NCBI GenBank assembly: GCA_019614645.1
Contig: JABWDB010000038.1
Span: 2,480,001 to 2,544,000, forward strand
Source: Stratiolaelaps scimitus
Taxonomy: Eukaryota; Arthropoda; Arachnida; Mesostigmata; Laelapidae
Reading direction: 5' to 3'
Length of the DNA: 64,000 nt
Positions 47,757 through 58,530 of the stretch are shown piece by piece. The position numbers and the translations under genes were made by a program. Below the pieces are notes generated by a model. The model was not told where the DNA came from, did no database searches, and worked only from the letters and a program-made list of their open reading frames with translations. Within the stretch, counting starts at the first letter, position 1; each line of letters starts with the position of its first letter.

Positions 47757-47799
47757 TGTTGCACACCAGCCGGTCCCCAATGCCGAATCTGTTCGTTAA

Positions 47800-50534
47800 C
47801 TGAAATATTTTTAGAAAACACATTATTTCAACGAGATTCATCTGCTTCTGTGTAATATACTGTTTCGTCAGCAGGCCGGACTAAGCGTATATATGTTAAA
47901 AAACAGGAAACGTTTTTTGTGCTGACGCGCAGCTGCTCCCCTATATGACAGGCCTCAGCACTTAACCTTCAGGTATTACTATGAGGGCCTGTCGGGGCCA
48001 TATTTACTTATTTTTTCATAGGTCGTACCTGGCAAGAATCCACAGGTAAAGAAAACCAAAGATTCTCTGCGTCTGGAAGGATTGTCCCCTTCAAGCCGTC
48101 GAAAGGCTAAGTGGACGATTACTCGGACTATGGAAAGATTTATTTGCATCTCATGAAATATAATATTATAGATTAACTTATGCGCATAGGTATGCAACTG
48201 TGCCCGTCTTCTCATTATATATTGGCGCGTAGAATGAATCTGTGTAGAACAGCCTTGGTCCCAAAAAAGCGGACTGCTTATTTTTTTTAACGATAAGAAC
48301 GGTGTCACCCTCCGGCAAGTGTTGAGTTGATCTTCTTATCTTTAATTCACGTTTCGCAGGTCTACGGAGTGGGTGGCCTGGATGGCTGTGTTTTTTGCTG
48401 GAAAAGATAGTAGTTCTGGGCTTATCCCTTGTCATTCTACACATATCAGCACACGTGAAATAACGAAAGTTGTGCGCCAATTTACAATAGCTTAATATAT
48501 CGTGAGTTATCCATCTGCGAACAAGATGATGAGATTTTGCCAGACTATTAAAGACGGTTCACACTTCTAAAATCTAGCTTTGATCTACAGATGACGCCAC
48601 TTGCTTTGTATAAATAACGTCATTCATGTCTCATTCTCCCGCCGCTATATTCAAATGATTTTGTCTTCTAGTGACCGAAATTCCAGGAGAATCCGTAGAG
48701 AATCTGTTACTACAAATTTTTAATCTTAGTCTAGCAACTACTTGCCTCAGATCACAACCGCCATTTTCGAGCAAATTATTGCTTAACCCCTTTTAGATGA
48801 CCGCTCAATAATGGGTCCCCGCAACAAGTTGCCAACTGGACATATCTATTCACTTGCCTCAACATTCTTCCGTTTTCTGGCATCTGCTTTCACTTCTCGG
48901 CAACATTTGCCTTAGCATAGTTTATCTCTACCCAGGTCGATAATACTTACGTCAGCAATATGCCATCTCGTAGGCTATATATTGAAAAAATCGTGGCCAT
49001 GGTATATAAATAAGCACAAACGCGTGAAAAACGTTTACTGGCTAAGCTGCCTCCGCAGAATCAAGTTGGGGACTCGAGTCGGGCGACGTTGCAACTCGAT
49101 TTTTGTTTGGGCAATCCGTGGAGGCTCTTTAAGTGATAAGTGGCTTATTCGCATCCTTCTCTTATATTTGTTTTATTTGCTGGTCTGATGATGAAGAATA
49201 TACGCGTGTATTTGTGCACGTGAATTCGAAATATATTTTCTTAAATGCTGGTTGGACATTGATCTTACGGGAACTGCTGAGCTACTGTAGTGCGTTGCAG
49301 AGCCAGATAGATCCAATATACGTCTATGTCTGTATCCGTGTGCGGGGAATTGAACGAATAAATTATCTTCGAGCTTGTTCGATTTTCCTGATGACAGTTC
49401 AGTTCGTAACATGTCTAGAATATATTATGTAGTCTTAAGACGCACAGTGAGTAGTTACGCTCAGCCTGTACCTCTAGGAAAGCAACCAACCACCTTCGTT
49501 TCACTGTATTGTTCAGATTGACTGAAATAGCCATTCTCGTTAAAACCGTCCATAGACCGTCGATTCTTTGTACATATGTGGTCATTTGTAACCACCAGCA
49601 GACATTGCGTTGATGTGTCGTTGTTGGGCATTTTTGTATAACGTATATGCGCAGATGATTTGGCAATCGATTGGGCATCTTTCCTAAGCTGCAGTGCACC
49701 TTCGTGATTTTCATGGTAACGCAACGTCTGTCTAGAACCACTGGGCCACTATTCTTCGTACGGTAGTAACAAGTGAGTACGGCTGCACGATCAAACAATG
49801 AGAATATTTTCGATCTATCCTGTTGGCTTGAAACGCAAAGTATTGCCATATTCGAAAGATGTTGCCTCAATAAGGGAACTGCTACAGTGATGTATGTATT
49901 GCAGGCGTACGGAGCATGGTTAAGGCTAGCATGTCAAGACGTCTGTATGTAGTCATCGCATATCATTAGAAGTCAGATTTAATCGTGGCTGTTTTAGATT
50001 ATTGTTGTGTTTAGGTTGACGTACATCGCAACATCTTGTAGTGGCCAACCTTAGACGTTGTCTAAATATTTCACTAATTTTGCACTAGTTGGCTTTATTT
50101 TAAAGGTAGTGCTAGTTTAACTAATAAATTAACTTATGACATTACCCCAATATGACATTGTACATACTTGTCAGCATAAAGTAAAACGATCTCTATCCAT
50201 CTATTATACAAACATCACATTCAAGTTAAATATACTGTAGCAAATAGGTGTGAGTGAAAACCGAAACATATCCATCATAGCATTATTATGCCCAGCAACC
50301 ATATGTTGCATATGATGCGCTCCCACTCGTAAAGCTTTGTCTATCGATTTCAGATAACCTCCTGTCTGGTGACAATCAGTACTACTCTTCCTGCTTGGTT
50401 TGTCGATTCATCCAACATCATTCATCCGAATTCTTTACTCACCTATCGTCAATGTACTCCTGCTCGATGGTATGCAAGGCACACGTCTGTTCGAGTGTCT
50501 CTGATCACTGTCCCGGTCTCCTGCACGATGCTAC
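47800..50534 (-). other. Likely 5' untranslated intron or upstream region of 7B2
   Basis: No coding exon is supported. The acceptor before coding exon 1 means transcription starts upstream, so this stretch is probably intron if the CpG-rich segment near 50.6 kb is the promoter. A 151-codon minus frame (49870-49415) has no recognised domain. Confidence 0.4.
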
Positions 50535-50710
50535 CTTCTCTGCGATGGCAGGCGAACGAGATCCAAGATGGAGGGAAGCTAAGCACTAGTGCGGGCCCTT
50601 TTTGGCAGGGAGCCACACCACGTCTGTCGCGAAGGAGTGAGGGCCCCAGAGTGACGTCATCAGCAACAACGACAACAACTTAGAACTCGAAGGAGCGCGA
50701 GCGCGGCGAG
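50535..50710 (-). promoter_or_regulatory. Candidate 7B2 promoter and noncoding first exon
   Basis: A CpG-rich patch in AT-rich DNA holds, in minus-strand order, a GCGCTCGCGCTCC run, a perfect CRE palindrome TGACGTCA (50652-50659), a YY1-like CCAAGATGGAGG box (50563-50574, plus-strand reading) and a donor-like GAAG-GTAGCA (exon end 50535). CREs are common at neuroendocrine promoters, and a YY1-type box often sits just after a start site. It is the best upstream candidate for the noncoding exon implied by the acceptor at 47800. This is inference from motifs, not proof. Confidence 0.35.
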
Positions 50711-52124
50711 CCCGCTTGTGGCGCTGGATTTTCAAATGGGTGGTGGATGCCCTCAGCCGCTGTGGTGATCTATAACAATAACCACTACCGGATAGGTCAC
50801 CAGTGGCGGAAATATTATAGATAGATATGATAATACCTATCTTCCCCACTGAGCAAAGCTCACTCATTTAATTCATGTAATACTGCATTAATGAAGAGCC
50901 TTTAATAAACCAAAAGGTCTTCCACATGCAATATTGTTTTCATTAGTTTCTCCAGATTTTAATATACACGTTTTGCGAAGCAGAAATATTTTTTAGGGTA
51001 ACTCTGTAAGGGTAACTATTTTGGTACTCAACAATATGTTTTGGTATTCTACTACTAGCATATGGCCTAATTTCGGTGCCCACATATACATATATACAAT
51101 TCAATCCGTATATAGAAAAGGAAAGTCTACTGTTGCCTTCTGGATTTTCTGAATGTGACCGTGGTGGCCATAAATAAAGATCTCCCAGTAGATGTCATAT
51201 ATACAGAGTTTGTGAGTGTATATGAGACCAACCCACATAAGACCAGTCTCTCGATTCTTTCTTCAATGGGACACGGTACCAAATTGGTGACGTGAATTCC
51301 CGGAGTCCTTCTCCGAGGAAGAGTCCTCAATGGAAAGGTCAACGGCCGTTTTCTAAGGCAGGTGTTTGTCAGGAACAGTGCTGGACCTGCGTTCTATTTA
51401 TACTGTCATCGACTCCTTTAAATACTTGCTAAAAGTAAGTGCACCATTTTGTGTATGCGGACGTTATATTTTTCTCATCTTTATGCCAATTAAAGATGAG
51501 AAAAGTAAAACGTATATTTCTTAGAAGGGCCGAATATAAAAGTAAATCAAATGTATGTAAATATTTGCAATAAAACATAATAATGAACTGTAAAGCTATA
51601 TCAATAATTAATGGTACACCCATTTTTATGAAATTTAAAGACACAGTTCCTCAGTATATGCAGTGCAGTGTTCTTCTTTGCACAAGCATATGATCATTAA
51701 TATGTTAGTTTCATTGTATAATATTATGACCCCGACCTACTGTTCATAGGGACAACTGGTACACATTAACTGAATTTCTTCCTGCCTTCATACCTTGATT
51801 GGATTGTGAAATTCGCGTCACAATTGATGGCGAACAAATTAATTGTCAAAGACAAATTTTTCAAATGATGAATCATTTTTGATATCATAATCTAGATTGA
51901 TTACTCATTTGGCAGACATTTCAATTTAAAGCGCTCGAAGATACTGATAGTTTCTTAGGTAGTGGAATTATATTTCCTAAACACAGGGCGCGGGCAGAGG
52001 GCGAAAGGTATTTTTATAGTTAGAAAATAAGCAAATTAACAGTAATGTATGGTAACAATTGAATAAGAAAATTAACAGTAATGTAGGGTTACAATTGAAG
52101 CAACGGAAAGAAAAGGGAAGGTAT
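50711..52124. other. Noncoding stretch
   Basis: No gene supported. A 36-bp unit is tandemly duplicated at about 52033-52100 (AAATTAACAGTAATGTA anchor). Confidence 0.5.
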
Positions 52125-53705
52125 CTTTCTTCTTTTTATTTTTATAGAGGTTGAGAGCTAAATGCGCTATGAAGAGCAGACGTCACGGCAGCTCATGGAT
52201 TGGAGTCCATTCCCGCGCGGGTCCATCCTCTTACTCGCGTTTGCCGCCGCGTCTTTACCTTGCTTGTTCTTCAATCTCCTTCGCTTGCATCATCTCCTTA
52301 ACATAGAGTTAGTACCCTGGCCAACTCCTTGCTCTCGAGCATGTTCATCACCAAGGTATCCGCTGCAATGGGCCACTACAGTTGTCTCTCCAAGGCGGTT
52401 CTATTCTCCTTAAGGACTGTGTAGCTCTCGAGTGTGTGGGATACATCATCGCTCACGCCAGTGTCACAGGCACACAGATGGAGCTTGCTTCTTTGCCTGT
52501 CCTATGCAAGTATACCTGGAAGCATGCATGGCCTCTCGGCGCGTAGAAAAGGTCGTATGACACGTCGCCATGGGATCTCTTAATCCATAACTTGATGTCG
52601 GATACAGCGCTCGGTCCACTCACCTTTTCCACTTGCGACCATTTTTGCTGCCACTCATCGCAGGTACCCTCCCTTATTTCCTCAGGGATAAGCGCCTAAC
52701 TCGTGTGCCCCTTCGTTCTTTCCCGTATCACGAGGTCCTACGGCACAGTCCGCCCAAGGAAAAAAGCCTCCTCCGGGAATATTCTGCGGTAACGTCTGCA
52801 GATCCGGAAGACTAAAACGCGATCCGTTCTCTTACACAACTCCATGTTTCTCCTAGAATTCTTCGCCGTTTTGCAGGTGAGCGCAGCGAAGAGCACAATG
52901 GAATCCGCCACCGTTGCCAGTAGCCTCCTTCGTCCTCCTGTTCTAGCCTGCTCGTCGATATTAGGTATCGGCCTGTTGATACCCACGGCCACCCTGGCAG
53001 CTCTTGCCACAGCGTGTCTCAGGTGGACACTACCGGTTATCCATTTGCCAAGAGTGACTTGGATATAACTCGCTTCTTTCTATTTTTTAATGCGGCACCC
53101 ACTAATCTCGATGCTGAGTCCTTGGCTCTTCTTTCTCCAAATCAAAACGATGACTCCCGTCTTCTCCGGAGCGAGTTTCAGCAGGTGCCGGTTCGTCCTC
53201 TCCTCAACCAGGTCCTTCTTTAGCTCTGTGCTCCAGGGTCTAACGCTCTCCGGCATCTCGGGGTCTAGCACTCCGTCATAAGCCAGATTCCACAGAATTT
53301 GGCCCAGAATGGACCCTTGTGGAATACCAGCTATGACCTCGTACTTTACCGATTCACCCATTAGGACCTTGCGGTCCTCCAGGTAAGTCGCCATGATCCG
53401 TCGGTGCTTGAGGTTATCCTCTTCTCTACCAGGGTTCCAGTACTGCTGCTCAGTTCAGCAAATTGAAGGCATTCTTGATATCAGGGAGCATCCTCTCCTC
53501 CATCACGTTCTCTAGCGCCGAGGGAGTGGATCTGCCTCTTCTGAAGATAAGTTACTTCTCCGAGAAGAATCCTTTCACGTCGAGCTCAGGCATTAGCCGC
53601 CCGGACATGACAGATTGCAGAACCTTGCCTACTGTACTAAGGAGACACAGAGGCCTGTGCGCCGAAGTACTTTTCACCTCCTTTCTCTAACCTAATCTTT
53701 CGTTC
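52125..53705 (-). pseudogene. Decayed R1-like reverse transcriptase element
   Basis: Minus-strand order fits a non-LTR reverse transcriptase. A DIKNAFNLLN-type segment near 53490 corresponds to palm motif A. YLEDRKVLMG follows, then GIPQGSILGQILWNLAYDG (palm motif B) near 53330. A thumb-like segment at about 53010-52740 reads RRRLLATVADSIVLFAA. Near 52500 an HACFQVYLHRTGK-type C-terminal segment is followed by cysteines and His. A T-rich run at 52125-52147 would be the poly(A) tail. Several stops and frame changes kill it. The YADD-type catalytic box was not found intact. Confidence 0.8.
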
Positions 53706-54215
53706 CTAACTGTATATCTGATTTTGAACTGATTAAACGATGACATACTCAGCAACAAGAATTCGTATTGAAGACGTGACCTATTGTCATTTTCGAACTC
53801 TGTGGGAACTGTGTTCACTGGCTATAAATTTAGTGTGTGAGCAAATACAAATTCCTAGTTTCCTTAGTCAATACTGTAATGCTGTATAAATGGAAAGGAA
53901 TGTGCAGAATTGCTACAGATCTACGGACTCAGATAATTGTATTGAACACATTCAGGTTAGGGGGGAAACTAAGGATACTTCTGGAATTTTGCATTAGTCT
54001 TCGTTGCTGGAGGGATTCAAATATCGATCAATCTGAACTTTAAGACAGCCTTGTGACCACTGAGATGCATTAGTTGCAGCATGCGATAAAGGAAGTAACG
54101 TTTAAATGGGCGACTTGGGGGAGTATGTTAGAACAGTTATGTCTGTTATTTAAAGGACTTGTTAACAGACGAATCTGTCGGTTCAGCAAATAGGAATACT
54201 GTGAATTCTGAGAGA
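53706..54215. other. Noncoding stretch, nothing recognised
   Basis: No exon, repeat copy or motif seen between two retroelement insertions. Confidence 0.4.
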
Positions 54216-54905
54216 CGTAAAGGTAAAACTTTATTGATTTATTAAAGGAACTGCATCTGTTGCCGGACCTCCGGGCCTGATTATACGGCCTGTCACGGGT
54301 CCCTCACTGGCCCAACTTCTCACCAGCCACGGACAATTCCAGCAGTACCGTCACAAGATCGGCAAGGCGGCGTCCCCAAAGTGTACGCTATGTACCTTGG
54401 GAGTCGACGACACGGTGCGGCACACCTTCGAGACATGCCCTCGTTTCGAAAAGCACCGGCGAGATCTCGCGGCTGGAGTCGCACTGCCCCTCCCGATTTC
54501 ATGCGAGGATATGGCCGCCATAATGATGGGAGACCGACAGGGATGGGCCAACATCCGAAGATACGCCGAGGCAGTGCTCAAGGACAAGGAAAAACTAGAG
54601 CGGCAGATCGGAAGGGGTGACGTTTTCTAAGGGTGTCAAACGTTGGGGACAAGAATTTTTCAGGGCCTCCGTGAGGGTATGCCGTATTGCGGCGATTTTC
54701 CAGGGGGCTCCCTCCCGCTTAGGAGGCGTGGGGAAAGCGGGGTAGGTATTTCCGTCTTTTCTCATAAATAAAAAAAATAATTAAAAAAATAAAATGCATA
54801 CAGTGTTTAAGTTCTCTTAAATCGACATGCAACGGGGCTCGAACCTGCGGCCTCTGGCTCTTTGCAGCCAGGAACTCAGCCTTCCAAGCCACTGCGCTGA
54901 CGTGT
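54216..54905 (-). mobile_element. SINE family 1 copy split by a LINE insertion
   Basis: The tail half (54216-54256, with CTTTAATAAATCAATAAAG) and the head half (54794-54905) are separated by 538 bp of retrotransposon. The head is the most complete in the window. On the minus strand it starts near CAGCGCAGTGGCTTGG (A-box-like), then TTCCTGGCTGCAAAGAGCCA, then GCAGGTTCGAGCCCCG (B-box). It therefore shows that the family derives from a tRNA. Confidence 0.85.
54257..54794 (+). mobile_element. 5'-truncated non-LTR retrotransposon nested in SINE
   Basis: An uninterrupted frame runs from about 54285 to the stop at 54628-54630 and reads as the C-terminus of an R1/LOA/jockey-type ORF2. Its features are LLTSHGQFQQYRHKIGKAAS, then CTLC, HTFETCP and RFEKHRRDL, the usual C-x2-C...H...C cluster. 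A 3' untranslated region with GGGGGCTCCCTCCCGC follows, ending in an A-rich tail. TGCAT occurs at both edges (54252-54256, 54795-54799), a likely 5-bp target duplication. The frame is intact, so this is the youngest retrotransposon piece in the window. Confidence 0.85.
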
Positions 54906-55493
54906 ATTCAAGCATTCCTTATATTCAAAGGGATATGTCACTTCACGGGGCTAAAACTCGCGTCCTCGGTAGATTATCACATCAGCGAAAGCAAGCAGCT
55001 ACACATTCATCGCTCACCGAACCCTTTGTAGATGCCTCAATTCCGAGCGCTCCTCACCCAGAGTGGAGTTAAAAATGTCCGCCAGTAAATTTTCATACTG
55101 GAGCATTATTTTTGCTCAGCGGTAGTGAGTCAGTAACCATACGTACTGGTGAAAATCCGGTCCCTTGAGAACATTATGATCCAAAATAACGTACGTTCAA
55201 TATATTCGCAAGAAATTCTACCAAAGTGGGGCTCTCCGCATGCGCGCTACGATCGTGGTCGCAAAATAGACATACCTTCATATAACCACTTATGATAGCT
55301 GTCAGAAAGATCGCTATCCGAAACCTTAACAGCTGTTCACAAGGAAAACAGTGCTTGGCGGCAGCTGCAATCAACATTTTAGAAGTGAATGTACCAAACT
55401 TGCTACCTTGAAAGATATCCTAAGTACCCAGGCCTAACGATAAAATACATTGACCTCCGTGACAAAAGACCTAAACAACCGCTGACTGTGCCT
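54906..55493. other. Noncoding stretch, nothing recognised
   Basis: Short frames only. No exon or repeat copy supported. Confidence 0.4.
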
Positions 55494-55620
55494 TGCTGCC
55501 ATTGCTTCGTAAGACGAAGCCCTAAGGGCAAATGTGCAACGGTGGGGATCGAATCCGTGCATCTACGTGTCTCCCCTTGTTACAAAGCGCACATGAGTGC
55601 ACCACGCCACCAGACTCGAC
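55494..55620 (-). mobile_element. SINE family 2 copy, head and part of body
   Basis: Minus strand: GTGGCGTGGTGCACTC (A-box-like), then GGGGAGACACGTAGATGCAC, GGATTCGATCCCCACCG (B-box) and GGGCTTCGTCTTACGAAGCA. It matches the 10915 copy but lacks the final part. Its A- and B-box spacing confirms a tRNA origin for this family. Confidence 0.75.
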
Positions 55621-55794
55621 GGCTCTTGGTACCTTCCCTTTTACCTTGGGAAAGGAGTACTCCTTTATAATATTTTTATATAATTGCGATTCGATTGTTT
55701 TTCTGCTCTTTACTATGTCTTGTTGTCTCACTTAGCGGCCATCCATTGGACACAGCCCGATACTTCTGCTATCCATTTGGGCGGTCTTCGACCT

Positions 55795-55911
<117 letters not shown>

Positions 55912-57478
55912 TCTGTCGTGCACTGCAATTTCCTTCGCCTTGGCCGGATTGTTCTGCGGCTTGCGTGCTATAGTGCGCACTGTAGTGGTGCGGGAGGACC
56001 CTCAGGGCTGCGCTTGGCAACTCCTAGAATTGACGTCACAATCATTCTCAAAGCGAGAGTTTTATTTTATTATTTCGGGCGCTAAATTGTTGTTGGCATT
56101 GCCCACTTGTTTCTGGGCGAGTTTTTCACAAAGGTTCTCTGTTATGTACTCAAGATTGGAGGTAAACGCCATTAAGTAGTTAACTTAACCTTTTTTTTGA
56201 GAGAGGAGGAAATTTTCTTCAAACGCTTGGGCACCACCAGAGACAGTCCAATCTCCATTATAGTGGGCCGATTTAGTGCAGGGTTAACGTAACGTGGATG
56301 GCAAAGCGCCTCTACTTGCTAAAACCATCCTCTGCTGAGAGTCCGTCTCTTCCCTAGAGTCGCCACGCTTGGCATTACTTCGATCTCTTGCTCTTTGGGC
56401 TTAGAAGGACCTTATAAAAGCGGTTTCGCATGTGTAATACTGAGAATACTTTCTTAATGTTGAGCCTTTGTAGGATATCATTAACCAACGAGATTCGTTA
56501 TCTTTGTCTGCGTATAATTTTGTTTAAGGCATGCGTATCCTTCACAAATTCATAACTTACGGCCTGGTCTGTGAATGCTCGCGAGGTTGGAAACCGACTC
56601 TGTATGGTAGTAAACCTCTTGGTGATTATTTGCAACCTTTCTATCACTCGGTCTATTTGCGCTTCCGTGGCTGCAACCGACTTTGCTGGAGATCTTTATC
56701 AGTTTCAGATACAAACACGTATTTGTCGACACGAAGGTCTCCACTTCATTTTCAATGGCTTGAAATTTTACTGTCCTCTCATTCACGAAAAATTTCAAAG
56801 ATCTCTATTACCTTCGCAATTTTACTACTTTCATTCTAATAATCTCACTAGTGCCCTACCAATTAAGTCTTTAATCATGACACGGGGGAGACAACATGTT
56901 TTTTCTTTAAGTGCGCAGTCAGCTTTTTTGTAAATGGTTCTTGTTTATGCCACTAAACTGTCTAAAATGAGCGTCTCTAGTCCACTTTGCCCCCACCGAG
57001 CCTCACTCACTAATATACCGAAATGTTGTTTACACACATTGTCCGGACACAATTGTTGGTCCTTCGTTCCAATAATAATAATAATAAAAAAGGCGTAGTA
57101 CCTACCGTAGGAATGTATTCAGCTCTTATCATTAGTGAAATAATTCACCCAGCAAACAGGATCTATCGTAATAGTAAAACTAACGAGATGTTTGACATCG
57201 GACCAAACGGTGGTGCCACAATTCGAGCCTCAACTCTTGCTCATTCTCAGACACTCAATGGTGTTCATGTGGAGGGTATCTCGAACAATGCGCGGGACTG
57301 AAAATGTTTGCTCTTTAACGAGCCATTGATGCTCACGCAATAGTAACTGCACAAGTGCACGTGTCCAGGTAAGTATCCGTTGAATTATACTCGAAATAGA
57401 CCGATGAGACTCTAAACCTCTGCCATAATTAAAAGGTCTTTGTAAACGACCAACTCAGTCCTGAGTCTGAGGAAGTGG
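55912..57478. other. Noncoding stretch with unassigned frames
   Basis: Overlapping frames on both strands at 56531-56933 look moderately coding-like, but I recognise no domain. A second perfect CRE-type TGACGTCA is at 56031-56038, probably by chance. A short (AAT)n tract lies near 57073. Confidence 0.35.
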
Positions 57479-57945
57479 CTACAGGCAGATTTTGCGGTGT
57501 TTATGAATAGACAATAGGCAGTGAGCCTCAATCTTAGCTAAGCCATAATTGGCCCAGGGAGCCAGCTTAGAAAGATTCGACCCCGTAATGAAGCAAGCCA
57601 CATTATCAATGTATAGAATCAGGTTAAAAAAAGTACAGACATAAGTGATACCGTAAAGAAACAATAAAAATTACAAAAGACACGAGAACACCACCCTGTG
57701 GAATATCAAATTTACTTATTTTCTACACCGGAAATGGTGTCATTTACATTTACACACTGAGTATGATAAAGTTGTAAGCGGTCAACTTCGTCCGCAGGAT
57801 CAAGTGGCTTGGAAGTCAGGACATCCAGGAAGTCATAGATCTTCTTTGACAATTGCATCATCATATCCCATCCTAACTCGTACAATGGCTCGCCGGTCTT
57901 CGTTGTCGTATTGGATAAGGAGGACAAAATTTCAATGGAACTCAT
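57479..57945 (-). pseudogene. Decayed jockey/CR1-like reverse transcriptase fragment
   Basis: On the minus strand, QCVNVNDTISGVEN and then FDIPQGGVL (palm motif B) are followed by LILYIDNVACFITGSNLSKL. This aligns with the YADD catalytic box (Y-A-D-D-V-A-L-F), but the second Asp is replaced by Asn and the first position is shifted. ANYGLAKIEAHCLLSIHKHRK matches the region after the box. Stops after VENK and frame changes make it dead. It belongs to a different lineage from the R1-like relics nearby. Confidence 0.75.
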
Positions 57946-58404
57946 TGGACATCACTGTCGAGTCTCCGGCCGTTTTTGACGAATCCGTTGTAAATTATAC
58001 TGCGTCAATTCCGTCAGATACATAACAGAACGTTCTTTTTGGTAAATGTCTTAGTGCTCCACGGTACTGCCCGGCTGCTCAGCCTCAGATTTCATACTGG
58101 TGTTGTCGTGATAGATTTACGTTTTGACACAATTTACCATTCGATCAAACAGTATACATGTGTTCGATCAAACACCGTTCGTTCCGTAAACAAAACAAGT
58201 ACAAAAACATAAAACGAAAAATTATACAACATATACTTCTGCATGGTACATGCACAAAAAAAATATGTATGTTGGGGTCACGTAGCATGGTTATTATCTA
58301 CTAATACAACTTAAGGATGATACTGCTGAATAAGACACCGCATGATATCTCTGGCACGTTTCCCCGGATATTGAATACATGCAGGTATCGCAGGGTAAAT
58401 GTTC
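57946..58404. other. Noncoding stretch
   Basis: Nothing recognised. May include more decayed sequence of the adjacent reverse transcriptase relic. Confidence 0.35.
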
Positions 58405-58530
58405 CTAGCCATCTGGGTGTGGGGAGAATGCGGGTTTAGTGGATTTCAGAGTCCTCACTAGCGCTGGCTTACAATTAAGCTCAGCGCATCTATGCATCAA
58501 GCATTCCCGTAAACCCTCAAAAACGGGTAT
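58405..58530 (+). mobile_element. Truncated LINE 3' end
   Basis: GAATGCGGGTTTAGTGGA, a central CACTAGCGC block and ATGCATCAAGCATTCCCGTA with a short A-rich end match the noncoding tail that follows the reverse transcriptase relic at 5860-6960 (its 6850-6950 part). It is thus a heavily 5'-truncated copy of the same family, in the same orientation. Confidence 0.65.

Noticed and set aside
47757..47780. Longer N-terminus for 7B2 beginning MGTGW
   Set aside because: The codon at 47780 is TTG, not ATG. The first ATG after the splice acceptor is at 47756, and it gives a normal signal peptide.
49415..49870. 151-codon minus frame upstream of 7B2
   Set aside because: Two overlapping minus frames are both open, no motif matches a known family, and there is no splice context.
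56031..56038. Second CRE palindrome as a promoter
   Set aside because: No CpG-rich context, start-site motif or nearby gene start supports a function.
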